Below, in pieces: positions 28,701 through 36,884 of a stretch of 64,000 nt of DNA (within the stretch, counting starts at the first letter, position 1; each line of letters starts with the position of its first letter). The stretch comes from Arthrobacter sp. EM1 (GTDB lineage Bacteria; Actinomycetota; Actinomycetes; Actinomycetales; Micrococcaceae): contig NZ_CP124836.1 of assembly GCF_029964055.1 (NCBI RefSeq), forward strand, positions 2,356,001-2,420,000. The letters run 5' to 3'. Position numbers and translations under genes: made by a program. The notes beneath the pieces are model-generated. The model did not search any database. It was not told the origin of the DNA and worked only from the letters and a program-made list of their open reading frames with translations.

Positions 28701-28984
28701 CCGGCACCCTCGCCTACCCCACCTCGGACGTCATTTGCGGCCAGCCCTCCGGCGGCTGCTACCAGGACTTCCAGGGCGGCGCGATCATCTGGTCCCCCAC
28801 CACTGGCGCCCAGCCAAGCACCACAGGCCCCATCCGGGACCACTGGGGCAGCACCGGCTTCCTCACCGGCCCGCTGGGCTACCCCACCGGAGCGCAAACC
28901 TGCACCCCAGCCGGAGACCTCTGCAGCCAACAATTCACCGGCGGAAAAATCACATGGACACCCACAGGCGCATACATCGGCTAA
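25769..28984 (+). CDS. Secreted GH25 muramidase with long LGFP-repeat tail
   Basis: A 1071-residue exported protein. A signal peptide (residues 1-37, ending PAGA) and a Thr/Pro/Ala-rich linker (38-110) lead to a GH25 lysozyme domain (about 145-365): VQGLDVSGHQPSINW, FAYVKASEGNYY, GAYHFAIPN, and LDFEFN with the catalytic acids. From about residue 390 come 12 complete 54-residue LGFP repeats and a final half repeat; core GGCYQDYQGGAIIWSPTTGA and GPLGYPTSD. LGFP repeats bind the actinobacterial cell wall, so the enzyme is probably retained at the surface to cut peptidoglycan glycan strands. Repeats 4-11 are four 324-bp tandem units. Confidence 0.93.
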   Translation: MKRTLLPPTSHLGSRVGATLLALCLVAGPGLAVPAGAVEPTPSVTATPAPTSAVSPAASPTPVTTAPTATPSTATLAPAPSPAAPPTTAGTTDPSSPTSKAALAAAIGPGGAEMGQSSARVGSHSAGSKSLTTEALSTEGTWTPTFGVQGLDVSGHQPSINWQQQWNMGARFAYVKASEGNYYASETFGSQYQGSRSVGMIRGAYHFAIPNWSSGADQARYFVQNGGGWSADGSTLPPVLDFEFNPYAGRTISGFYFGDTCYGMSPGQLASWVRDFGNTMQSLTGRLPVIYTNTSWWNQCLGNPPGFGDYPLWVAAYPGSFTNNAGPVPSASWGTYSIWQYSSTGPYAGDSNVWNGTEGDLRAFAANGVSGSAIQAIAAVGSSAASPGTPTSGIVCGQPQGGCYQEYTGGAIIWSPATGAHASSGDVRAAWARTGFLDGPLGYPTSDVICGQPAGGCYQDYQGGAIIWSPTTGAHPSTGPTRTAWAGSGFLTGTLAYPTSDIVCGLVNGGCYQDYQGGAIIWSPTTGAHATTGPTRAAWAGTGFLDGPLGYPKSDIVCGLVNGGCYQDFQGGAIIWSPTTGAHATTGPTRAAWGRTGFLDGPLGYPTSDIVCGQPSGGCYQNYQAGTIAWSPTTGAHPLSGSVRTAWTTTGSLTGTLAYPTSDVICGLVNGGCYQDFQGGAIIWSPTTGAHATTGPTRAAWGRTGFLDGPLGYPTSDIVCGQPSGGCYQNYQAGTIAWSPTTGAHPLSGSVRTAWTTTGSLTGTLAYPTSDVICGLVNGGCYQDFQGGAIIWSPTTGAHATTGPTRAAWGRTGFLDGPLGYPTSDIVCGQPSGGCYQNYQAGTIAWSPTTGAHPLSGSVRTAWTTTGSLTGTLAYPTSDVICGLVNGGCYQDFQGGAIIWSPTTGAHATTGPTRAAWGRTGFLDGPLGYPTSDIVCGQPSGGCYQNYQAGTIAWSPTTGAHPLSGSVRTAWTTTGSLTGTLAYPTSDVICGQPSGGCYQDFQGGAIIWSPTTGAQPSTTGPIRDHWGSTGFLTGPLGYPTGAQTCTPAGDLCSQQFTGGKITWTPTGAYIG

Positions 28985-28990
28985 GCCGCG
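27049..28990 (+). repeat. Paralogous 3' block, copy A (matches 31085-32378)
   Basis: From 27049 to 28990 the DNA matches 31085-32378 base for base as far as I can follow, including 6 bases past the stop codon. The lengths (1942 and 1294) differ by 648, exactly two 324-bp units. Confidence 0.88.
27452..28747 (+). repeat. Four tandem 324-bp repeats (two LGFP units each)
   Basis: Identical or almost identical 324-bp units begin near 27452, 27776, 28100 and 28424. Each encodes a LVNGG-type and a QPSGG-type LGFP repeat. Only scattered bases differ at the outer edges, so the expansion is recent or homogenised. Confidence 0.9.
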
Positions 28991-29258
28991 GCCAGAGCCG
29001 CCCTGCCCGGTCCGTCTCATGCCGCCCAACGCCCTCATCCCGCCCTCATCCCGCCATCCATCCCCTGGATAGCCCCACCAAAGCCCCACCAAATCCCCAC
29101 CTTTGGCACGGTATTTGGCCGCAATCCAAGGTATTCCGCAGCTTCTGGTGCGCTCCCCCGGTCGACCACAGCCCGGTCCGTAAAGTGTTTTGACTTCCCG
29201 GTCTCTCCCCGGGCAGCTCGCAGCCGCGCCCGAGGCGGCGCGTTGAATGAAGGAAACT

Positions 29259-32200
29259 ATGAATCCCATTCGGTTGATGACAACTGTCTTTTCTGCCGTA
29301 CTGCTGTCAGCGGCGACTATCACGAGTGCCTCCCTGGCACCGGCTCAGGCGGCACGGCCTTCAGCTGTCGTTCAGCATCCAGCGGTCAGCAGTGAGTCGA
29401 CACCATCGCCGGCGCTTTCAGTCCCTCCGACCGCGCCAGCCCAGCCCGCCGTCGAACAGACCGCACCGACCCGTTCGGTCCTCGAGCAGACCGACGAGGC
29501 GCCCACGACTGACCACACCTTCGAAAAGCCTCCGGCGCCGGGAGCCAAAGGCCGCACGCCTGCAACCGGTATATCTACCGAATCGTATTCTCCGGCACGA
29601 GCGGGCGATATCAGAGTGTCTCTCGTGACCGTGCAGCTGGCCGATAAATCGCCGACCGAAACAGCCGCAATTTCGCTCCCGGCGGCCAACGCAGCAGTCG
29701 ACGCAGCGAGCCGCTACTGGAAGACCATGTCAAACAACCGTTTGTCACTTTCTGTCGCCAGCACCCGCACTGGAGTGAAGACAGCCGCCACCTCGAACCA
29801 GTCCTACAGCCAGATCATGGATACTGTCACCCGAGAACTCAACTGGGTCACGAACCCCTACACCGCGTTAGTCGTTTTCATCGCGACGCCTACTCTGTCC
29901 TCAAATGCCTACGGTGCAGGATGGAGTACCTCCGGAATCAGCGGCCGAGTGCTCATGCCTCTCCCCGGAAGCCTCACAGACAGTGTCCTTACGCACGAGT
30001 TCGGACATGTCTTGGGCCTAATGCACTCGGACAGCCTGCAATGCCTGAGCGGGGCCTCGGATGTTGCAAGCACTCCCGGCGGCTCTTTCGCGGACTCAAG
30101 CTGCACGATCCGGGAATACGGCAACACGATGGACTTAATGGGTGTCTCGCAACGGAGTCAGCCGACGATCAGCTCGAGCCTGTGGCAGTATGGCGGTTTT
30201 GGCAGGGGAGACGAAATTCTCGATGCTGGCAAGATCGTCGACAGCAAGAGCTTCACACTTACGGCCTGGGCTGGAACTGCCTCCAAGCGGGCCGTCAAAT
30301 TCACCGACCCCATGAGTGGAGAGGCCTACTACCTCGAACTTCGGCTACCCGTGGGATACGATACTGCCACTGCCATCGGCGGTAACCGAGGGGTAAACAT
30401 CGTCCAGAATGGCGGATCCACCGCCGCCAGTTCCATTATTCTGATGCCGAGCACCAAGCCTTTTTCAAGCTCCTACGGCCAGAATCACGCGTGGCAGGCC
30501 GGCCAGACGTTCACGACGCACGCGGGGACGCGTGTGTCCATCGACTGGATCTCCGATTCGGCCGCCGGCGTGACCATTGAGTCAATCGCCGCTGTCGCTA
30601 GCCGAGCGATGGCCGCGGTGGCCTCGGCAACGGCGTCCCTCGGCAGCACGGCGTCAGGAGTCGTCTGCGGCTTGCGGGGAGGAGGCTGCTACCAGGATTA
30701 CCAAGGCGGGGCGATCATCTGGAGTCCAGCCACCGGAGCCCAACCCACGACGGGAGCAATCCGGGCACGCTGGGGCGCGCTTAACTTCGTCGACGGCCCG
30801 ATGGGCTACCCCACTTCTGCCGAGACCTGCGGCCAGCCCGCCGGTGGCTGCTACCAGAATTACCAGGGTGGCGCGATCATCTGGTCCCCGACCACCGGCG
30901 CCCATGCCTCCACTGGCACCACCCGAACGGCCTGGGCCAAGTCCGGATTCCTCGACGGCCCCCTCCGCTACCCAACCGGCGACGTAACCTGTGGGATGGC
31001 GCAGGGCGGCTGCTATCAGGACTACGAAGGCGGGGCGATCATCTGGAGTCCAGCCACCGGCGCCCACGCCACCACCGGGCCGACCCGTGCGGCCTGGGCC
31101 CGGACCGGCTTCCTCGACGGCCCGCTGGGCTACCCGACATCAGACGTTATCTGCGGCCAGCCCGCCGGCGGCTGCTACCAGGACTACCAGGGCGGGGCGA
31201 TCATCTGGTCCCCGACCACCGGCGCCCACCCCTCGACGGGACCGACCCGCACGGCATGGGCGGGATCCGGCTTCCTCACCGGCACCCTCGCCTACCCCAC
31301 GAGTGACATTGTCTGCGGCCTGGTCAACGGCGGCTGCTACCAGGACTACCAGGGCGGCGCGATCATCTGGTCCCCTACCACCGGCGCGCACGCCACCACC
31401 GGGCCGACGCGGGCGGCGTGGGCAGGCACCGGTTTCCTCGACGGCCCGCTGGGCTACCCGAAGAGTGACATTGTCTGCGGCCTGGTCAACGGCGGCTGCT
31501 ACCAGGACTTCCAGGGCGGCGCGATCATCTGGTCCCCCACCACCGGCGCCCATGCCACCACCGGCCCCACCCGCGCAGCTTGGGGCCGCACCGGCTTCCT
31601 CGACGGCCCGCTGGGCTACCCCACGAGTGACATTGTCTGCGGCCAACCCTCCGGCGGCTGCTACCAGAACTACCAGGCCGGCACCATCGCCTGGTCACCG
31701 ACCACCGGCGCCCACCCCCTGTCCGGCTCCGTCCGCACAGCCTGGACCACCACCGGATCCCTCACCGGCACCCTCGCCTACCCCACCTCGGACGTCATTT
31801 GCGGCCTCGTCAACGGCGGCTGCTACCAGGACTTCCAGGGCGGCGCGATCATCTGGTCCCCCACCACCGGCGCCCATGCCACCACCGGCCCCACCCGCGC
31901 AGCTTGGGGCCGCACCGGCTTCCTCGACGGCCCGCTGGGCTACCCCACGAGTGACATTGTCTGCGGCCAACCCTCCGGCGGCTGCTACCAGAACTACCAG
32001 GCCGGCACCATCGCCTGGTCACCGACCACCGGCGCCCACCCCCTGTCCGGCTCCGTCCGCACAGCCTGGACCACCACCGGATCCCTCACCGGCACCCTCG
32101 CCTACCCCACCTCGGACGTCATTTGCGGCCAGCCCTCCGGCGGCTGCTACCAGGACTTCCAGGGCGGCGCGATCATCTGGTCCCCCACCACTGGCGCCCA

Positions 32201-32372
32201 GCCAAGCACCACAGGCCCCATCCGGGACCACTGGGGCAGCACCGGCTTCCTCACCGGCCCGCTGGGCTACCCCACCGGAGCGCAAACCTGCACCCCAGCC
32301 GGAGACCTCTGCAGCCAACAATTCACCGGCGGAAAAATCACATGGACACCCACAGGCGCATACATCGGCTAA
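29259..32372 (+). CDS. Secreted metzincin-type zinc metalloprotease with LGFP-repeat tail
   Basis: A 1037-residue exported protein from ATG 29259 (AAGGAA upstream); ATG 29247 is the alternative. A signal peptide (SAVLLSAATITSASLAPAQA) and Pro/Thr-rich linker precede a protease domain with the zinc motif HEFGHVLGLMHSD (HExxHxxGxxH) near residue 245 and a following Cys-containing SLQCLSG and NTMDLMG, the Met-turn. This fits the M12/M43-like metzincins. Ten full LGFP repeats and a half repeat follow from about residue 466. It probably works at the cell wall; substrate unknown. Confidence 0.9.
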   Translation: MNPIRLMTTVFSAVLLSAATITSASLAPAQAARPSAVVQHPAVSSESTPSPALSVPPTAPAQPAVEQTAPTRSVLEQTDEAPTTDHTFEKPPAPGAKGRTPATGISTESYSPARAGDIRVSLVTVQLADKSPTETAAISLPAANAAVDAASRYWKTMSNNRLSLSVASTRTGVKTAATSNQSYSQIMDTVTRELNWVTNPYTALVVFIATPTLSSNAYGAGWSTSGISGRVLMPLPGSLTDSVLTHEFGHVLGLMHSDSLQCLSGASDVASTPGGSFADSSCTIREYGNTMDLMGVSQRSQPTISSSLWQYGGFGRGDEILDAGKIVDSKSFTLTAWAGTASKRAVKFTDPMSGEAYYLELRLPVGYDTATAIGGNRGVNIVQNGGSTAASSIILMPSTKPFSSSYGQNHAWQAGQTFTTHAGTRVSIDWISDSAAGVTIESIAAVASRAMAAVASATASLGSTASGVVCGLRGGGCYQDYQGGAIIWSPATGAQPTTGAIRARWGALNFVDGPMGYPTSAETCGQPAGGCYQNYQGGAIIWSPTTGAHASTGTTRTAWAKSGFLDGPLRYPTGDVTCGMAQGGCYQDYEGGAIIWSPATGAHATTGPTRAAWARTGFLDGPLGYPTSDVICGQPAGGCYQDYQGGAIIWSPTTGAHPSTGPTRTAWAGSGFLTGTLAYPTSDIVCGLVNGGCYQDYQGGAIIWSPTTGAHATTGPTRAAWAGTGFLDGPLGYPKSDIVCGLVNGGCYQDFQGGAIIWSPTTGAHATTGPTRAAWGRTGFLDGPLGYPTSDIVCGQPSGGCYQNYQAGTIAWSPTTGAHPLSGSVRTAWTTTGSLTGTLAYPTSDVICGLVNGGCYQDFQGGAIIWSPTTGAHATTGPTRAAWGRTGFLDGPLGYPTSDIVCGQPSGGCYQNYQAGTIAWSPTTGAHPLSGSVRTAWTTTGSLTGTLAYPTSDVICGQPSGGCYQDFQGGAIIWSPTTGAQPSTTGPIRDHWGSTGFLTGPLGYPTGAQTCTPAGDLCSQQFTGGKITWTPTGAYIG

Positions 32373-32378
32373 GCCGCG
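31085..32378 (+). repeat. Paralogous 3' block, copy B (matches 27049-28990)
   Basis: Matches the end of the GH25 gene but carries two rather than four of the 324-bp units (31488-31811 and 31812-32135). Identity stops abruptly just past the stop codon on one side and inside an LGFP unit on the other, which indicates duplication or gene conversion. Confidence 0.88.
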
Positions 32379-32554
32379 AGTCCTTAAACCTGCAATCGGG
32401 AGGACGCGGAGGGAAATGATTTCTTCAGGGCTCGTATGGTCCGTACGCTCCGGTTTTCGACTCGCGACATTGCCCGCGTATCAGCCGCGCAAGAGCAACA
32501 GTAACCACTAGTCTGGTCGCTGGAGCCAAGACTGTAATTCAATTTGGGGGACAA

Positions 32555-34630
32555 ATGAAGATTCATCGACAACATTACTTATCCACTTGCGCTGCGCTGG
32601 GAACTCTAATCTTCGTCGCAGCCCTGACTACGCCGGCGCACGCAGAGCCGGCGCCTGTCCCTAGTCCCGTTTCGGCGCCGGCAACAGCGACCCCAACGGA
32701 CACCTCTATGTTCGTTCCATCGGCCACACCAAGCCCGACTCAAAGTCCGATGCTTCCGGCACCGGCACCAGCCCCTAGCCTGCAGGTAGAAGTCACGCCG
32801 CCGGCCTCTCCGGAAGCGCCAGTCCCGCCAACTGTTACACCGCCCGCACCTCTATCAGAGGGAGCTCAGGCCATCCTCGACCGATGGACGAGTCTGGGCG
32901 CGGAGACCGGCATCATGGGGTTGCCCAAGGCGCCAGCCTCGTGTGGATTGCGGGATGACGGCTGCCTTCAGGAATTTGACCACGGTTTCATTGCCTGGAC
33001 CTCATCCACCGGCGCACAGCCGGCACGAGGTGAAATACTTTCTCGTTGGGCTGCCCTCGAACGTATCGATGGCCAACTGGGTTATCCAAAGGCTGCCGAA
33101 ATCTGCGGACGGCCCCACAACGGCTGCACTCAGGAATACCAGGGCGGCGCCATCGTCTGGAGCCCGGAGACCGGCGCGCAACCCATTTGGGGGGCCACCG
33201 GAGAGCGCTGGGTCGCCCTGAAGTCGTTTGACGGGTCGCTGGGATACCCCACATCCGCCGAAGTCTGCAATCTCTCAGGCGGCGGCTGCTACCAGGACTA
33301 CCAGGGCGGCGCCATCATCTGGAGCCCTGCCACCGGCGCCCAACCCACGTGGGGAGCCACCCGGGAGCGCTGGGCCACACTGAACTTCGTCGACGGCCCC
33401 ATGGGATACCCCACCTCCGCTGAAATCTGCAATCTCTCACGCGGCGGCTGCTACCAGGACTACCAGGGCGGCGCCATCATCTGGAGCCCTGCCACCGGCG
33501 CCCAACCCACGTGGGGAGCCACCCGGGAGCGCTGGGCCACACTGAACTTCGTCGACGGCCCCATGGGATACCCCACCTCCGCTGAAATCTGCAATCTCTC
33601 ACGCGGCGGCTGCTACCAGGACTACCAGGGCGGCGCCATCATCTGGAGCCCTGCCACCGGCGCCCAACCCACGTGGGGAGCCACCCGGGAGCGCTGGGCC
33701 ACACTGAACTTCGTCGACGGCCCCATGGGATACCCCACCTCCGCTGAAATCTGCAATCTCTCACGCGGCGGCTGCTACCAGGACTACCAGGGCGGCGCCA
33801 TCATCTGGAGCCCTGCCACCGGCGCCCAACCCACGTGGGGAGCCACCCGGGCAGAATGGGGAGCCCGGAACTTCGATCGCGGTTCACTGGGTTTTCCCAC
33901 GGCAGCTGAAACCTGCGGCGGGGGGCAATGCACTCAGTACTACCAGTTTGGCAAGGTCAACTGGTCGCCGCAAGCGGGCATAAGCTATTCCCAGTTCCCG
34001 ACGAGCTACTGCGAGTCACTGAATCGCGGCACCACTAAGTACCCAGGGGGAACGCCCCGCGTTTCCTTCGCGATTGCCGAGAGCTACCCGTCTACCCACA
34101 TCAATTTTGTGAACTGCGTCGGGGAGAACGGCGCCTACCGCACAGAATGGAGCACGAGCGGATTTGACGGAGAAAGCGGATTCGCCCGTCCCGGCGTGGC
34201 AACCGGACCCACCATCAACAAGTTCTCCCCCACTGGTTCCTTCACGATTACCGATGCTTTCGGCGTGGGCAACCCCGGAACAGCGTTGAACTACATCGCT
34301 CTCAACCCGTATTCGCGTTGGGGCGGCCGTTTGAACGGCAACTACAATAAGTACTTCGAGTCCAGTGCCGACATCTTCCCCGACGAAAACATGTGGTATT
34401 ACGCCACTCGCCGCCAGGGCGACTACAGGCAGGGCGCAGTAATCAACTACAACCGCGAACCGGACTCACCGATCACCATGAACGCCGGTTTCGCAATCTT
34501 CCTCCACTCAAATCCGGTTGCAACCTGGGGATGTATTTCATTGAGCGAAAGTGACATCGTGCGTTACCTACGCACAGCAGCCCCCGGCGATCGCCTCATC
34601 ATGGGCGTGGGTGCAGATGTCTTCCGGTAG
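32555..34630 (+). CDS. Secreted LGFP-repeat protein with C-terminal L,D-transpeptidase-like domain
   Basis: A 691-residue exported protein. A signal peptide (residues 1-30, ending PAHA) and a Pro/Ala-rich linker to about 105 are followed by about seven LGFP repeats (three of them identical at the DNA level), and a C-terminal domain (about 545-691). That domain ends with FAIFLHSNPVATWGCISLSESDIVRYL, the His...(S/T)xGC(I)xL pattern of YkuD L,D-transpeptidases with catalytic Cys. The order is inverted relative to its two neighbours: repeats first, enzyme last. It probably crosslinks or modifies peptidoglycan. It overlaps the next gene by 14 bases. Confidence 0.85.
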   Translation: MKIHRQHYLSTCAALGTLIFVAALTTPAHAEPAPVPSPVSAPATATPTDTSMFVPSATPSPTQSPMLPAPAPAPSLQVEVTPPASPEAPVPPTVTPPAPLSEGAQAILDRWTSLGAETGIMGLPKAPASCGLRDDGCLQEFDHGFIAWTSSTGAQPARGEILSRWAALERIDGQLGYPKAAEICGRPHNGCTQEYQGGAIVWSPETGAQPIWGATGERWVALKSFDGSLGYPTSAEVCNLSGGGCYQDYQGGAIIWSPATGAQPTWGATRERWATLNFVDGPMGYPTSAEICNLSRGGCYQDYQGGAIIWSPATGAQPTWGATRERWATLNFVDGPMGYPTSAEICNLSRGGCYQDYQGGAIIWSPATGAQPTWGATRERWATLNFVDGPMGYPTSAEICNLSRGGCYQDYQGGAIIWSPATGAQPTWGATRAEWGARNFDRGSLGFPTAAETCGGGQCTQYYQFGKVNWSPQAGISYSQFPTSYCESLNRGTTKYPGGTPRVSFAIAESYPSTHINFVNCVGENGAYRTEWSTSGFDGESGFARPGVATGPTINKFSPTGSFTITDAFGVGNPGTALNYIALNPYSRWGGRLNGNYNKYFESSADIFPDENMWYYATRRQGDYRQGAVINYNREPDSPITMNAGFAIFLHSNPVATWGCISLSESDIVRYLRTAAPGDRLIMGVGADVFR
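33281..33766 (+). repeat. Three tandem 162-bp LGFP repeats
   Basis: Copies begin at 33281, 33443 and 33605, with a partial fourth from 33767. They encode 54-residue units with the core ICNLSRGGCYQDYQGG. Near-identity shows recent expansion; the unit length is half that of the 324-bp repeats in the two upstream genes. Confidence 0.92.
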
Positions 34631-35249
34631 GCGTGTGGCGGCTGCATTTGCCGCCCTCTTTGTACTTGCGGCGACCTCGTCATGTTCTGCTGGCGGGTCT
34701 TCCTCGGGGAGCGATGGCGAAAACCCTTCCCCTGCGCCGTCACCCAGCAGTAGCACACTCTCTGATCCCACTATTGCGAGGGACGGACGGAACGTCTTCC
34801 CCACGTCCGACTCAAAAGCTTGCTCACTTCTGAGCCAGGATGCCATCAAGGGGGTCCTTGGGGACGTCACGTCCTCTCTTGGTCCGCCCCAATCGAGTTC
34901 CGAAAGGTCCGCAGACGGGACAATCACCGAGTTCTGTCTTTATCCGTTCGACAAGAGCCTCGTTACTACAAACGGGCTTGTCATCGAAATCCTGACGTAT
35001 CCATCACCAGAGGCAGCAGTTGATGCGAATCCGTATGCTCTTCTGATGAACGCCGAAGATCTCGCGGGCCTTCAGCACCCAACGAAGTTCGGAGTAAACA
35101 AACTCAGCCAATCTACGGAGTTTGTGGTGGCTTCGCTCCAGGACGCACGTCTTCTCAGGTTGGTTGCTGCGACGCCGCCGTCGAAATCGTGGGAAGCAGC
35201 CACGGGTAAGGCAAAAATGAAGCAACTGGCTATGGCGGCAGGACTTTAG
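34617..35249 (+). CDS. Putative lipoprotein, DUF3558-like
   Basis: A 210-residue exported protein. ATG 34617 starts inside the end of the preceding gene and gives a good leader: SGRRVAAAFAALFVLAATSSCSAGG, with a Cys that can be lipidated. A Ser/Pro linker follows, then a domain with ACSLLSQDAIKGVLGD and TEFCLYPF that resembles the actinobacterial DUF3558 fold (two conserved Cys). The earlier in-frame start at 34551 would read through the end of the transpeptidase gene and lacks a leader. Function unknown; co-transcription with the LGFP gene is likely. Confidence 0.75.
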   Translation: MSSGRRVAAAFAALFVLAATSSCSAGGSSSGSDGENPSPAPSPSSSTLSDPTIARDGRNVFPTSDSKACSLLSQDAIKGVLGDVTSSLGPPQSSSERSADGTITEFCLYPFDKSLVTTNGLVIEILTYPSPEAAVDANPYALLMNAEDLAGLQHPTKFGVNKLSQSTEFVVASLQDARLLRLVAATPPSKSWEAATGKAKMKQLAMAAGL

Positions 35250-35359
35250 GCGCAGTTCGGGGGCTAGGGATGGGCAGTCTCGAAGCCTCGCGCCGGTCAC
35301 AAGGTACTCTGGAGACTTGCATCCACTGTGCCGCAGAAACCGGAGATGACGCTAATCGT

Positions 35360-36634
35360 ATGGCCGAATCAGAAAACGTCTCGACGAACCCTCGACAAAC
35401 CTTTGGAGGACGGTCAGCCTCGGCAGTGGCCATTGGATCCGCTATTTCAGCCGGGTCGGGCATACTCATCCTGTTCATTGCCAGTCATTCCCTCTCCAAA
35501 GAGGACAACTCGGAGTTCCTTGCGTTCTGGGCGGCACTTTTCTTTGTCCATGGCGTCCTTGGCGGCATTCAAACAGAGTCAACCCGGGCCGCGTCCACTG
35601 TCTCGGCCCGAGGCGGCCACAATGGAGCCCGTCACCCCAGGCTCATTACCGCGGGACTGATTAGTGGCGGCATGGTAGCGGCACTGATAGCCGTCCTCTC
35701 TCCCCTTCTAACGACGTTCAATTTCTTGCACAATTCACAGATCATCTCGCTGGGCCTGATTCTCACGGCGATCCTCTATTCCGGCCACTGCGCTTTGGCC
35801 GGTTCACTCCAGGGAAGCGGACGTTGGTCCGTCTTTGGCCGTCTTCTGATCTTGGATGCCTTCCTACGGCTTGCGTGCGTGGGTGCCGCGGCTGCTTGGT
35901 CGCTGGGACTCTTGGGCCTCGAGGTCGCGTGCTTCTGTGCCTTGGCGGCCTGGCTTCTACTACTCGTTACCTCTCGGGCAGCCCGTCGATCGCTCCAGAC
36001 GCGCGCAGACGTTCCACTGGGTAAGCTACTGAGGCAGACATTCCATGCGGTAATTTCCTCAATCTCATCCGCCGCCCTGATTGTTGCCTTCCCCCTGCTG
36101 CTGAAACTAACGACTACCTCGGCGGTCTACGAGCAGTCGGCCCCTCTCCTCCTGGCCATTTCCATGACCAGAGCGCCTATCATGGTGCCGTTGCAGGCCT
36201 TTCAAGGAGTGGCCATCGCCCATGTCGTCAGGGCAGGTTCCGAGGGCTGGCGGGCACTCCGCCGGCCGGTTCTTATCCTATTAGCAGTCGGTGGAGTAGG
36301 AGCCATTCTGGCGTATCTGATAGGGCCGAGCATGATGTTGCTTTTTGGGAAGGGCTACGGCGTGAACGGCATAACACTCGCGCTACTGACGCTTGCTTCC
36401 GTAGTCATGGCCGTCCTCACACTGACCGGAACGGCGACGTTGTCCATGGGATACCACCGGGCATTTTCCGCAGGATGGGTCGCAGCGACCGCCATAGCAA
36501 TAGCGATACTGGTGCTTCCCTTGTCATTGGAAGCCCGCTGTATCCTTTCGCTGACCCTCGGGCCCGCCGCAGGTATAGCCGTTCATTTCTTCTCCTTGCG
36601 CCAATCCACCAAGGTCTCCGCGGTTGCTGTCTAA
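35360..36634 (+). CDS. Flippase-like polytopic membrane protein (MVF/Wzx type)
   Basis: A 424-residue protein with about 12 hydrophobic helices, starting at ATG 35360; an upstream start at 35270 is possible. The first helices carry SAVAIGSAISAGSGILILFIASHSLS, and the pattern of paired helices with loops such as LAGSLQGSGRWSVFGRLLILDAFLRL fits polysaccharide-export flippases. It could move lipid-linked glycan units for the glycosyltransferases encoded nearby. Weak overall similarity to named families keeps the call general. Confidence 0.7.
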   Translation: MAESENVSTNPRQTFGGRSASAVAIGSAISAGSGILILFIASHSLSKEDNSEFLAFWAALFFVHGVLGGIQTESTRAASTVSARGGHNGARHPRLITAGLISGGMVAALIAVLSPLLTTFNFLHNSQIISLGLILTAILYSGHCALAGSLQGSGRWSVFGRLLILDAFLRLACVGAAAAWSLGLLGLEVACFCALAAWLLLLVTSRAARRSLQTRADVPLGKLLRQTFHAVISSISSAALIVAFPLLLKLTTTSAVYEQSAPLLLAISMTRAPIMVPLQAFQGVAIAHVVRAGSEGWRALRRPVLILLAVGGVGAILAYLIGPSMMLLFGKGYGVNGITLALLTLASVVMAVLTLTGTATLSMGYHRAFSAGWVAATAIAIAILVLPLSLEARCILSLTLGPAAGIAVHFFSLRQSTKVSAVAV

Positions 36635-36884
36635 AAGGTGTCGTTCCTGGTTACTGGTCCACTCCCCGAAAGTTGCAGCCATTGTCAAACCGTAATTCGA
36701 GTCCGGCTGCATAATCTGTTTCGGTACGGCAGATGTGTGTGGTCCGGGGACATCCCTGGCACTGTGTTGTCGGGAGATGGCTGACAGTCTAACCGGCGAC
36801 GGGGGTCTTACGGGGCCGCCCGCGTTTGGCGCCGCTGCCGTGGTAAGTGCCGACTGGGCCCAGAACAAGTTGACGGAGGATTTG
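36635..36884. other. Gene-free junction between flippase gene and IS481 remnant
   Basis: No open frame here looks real. It probably includes one end of the decayed IS481 element, but no clear terminal repeat was found. Confidence 0.4.

Noticed and set aside
27452..28747. CRISPR-like array
   Set aside because: Units are 324 bp, contiguous and coding, with no unique spacers between short repeats.
26853..29072. 739-residue open frame overlapping the LGFP repeats
   Set aside because: It is the alternate frame of the repeat array, rich in Pro/Ala/Arg with the same period. The LGFP frame has a signal peptide and conserved domains.
30991..32511. 506-residue open frame in the second LGFP gene
   Set aside because: Same alternate-frame shadow of the repeats; no start signal or domain.
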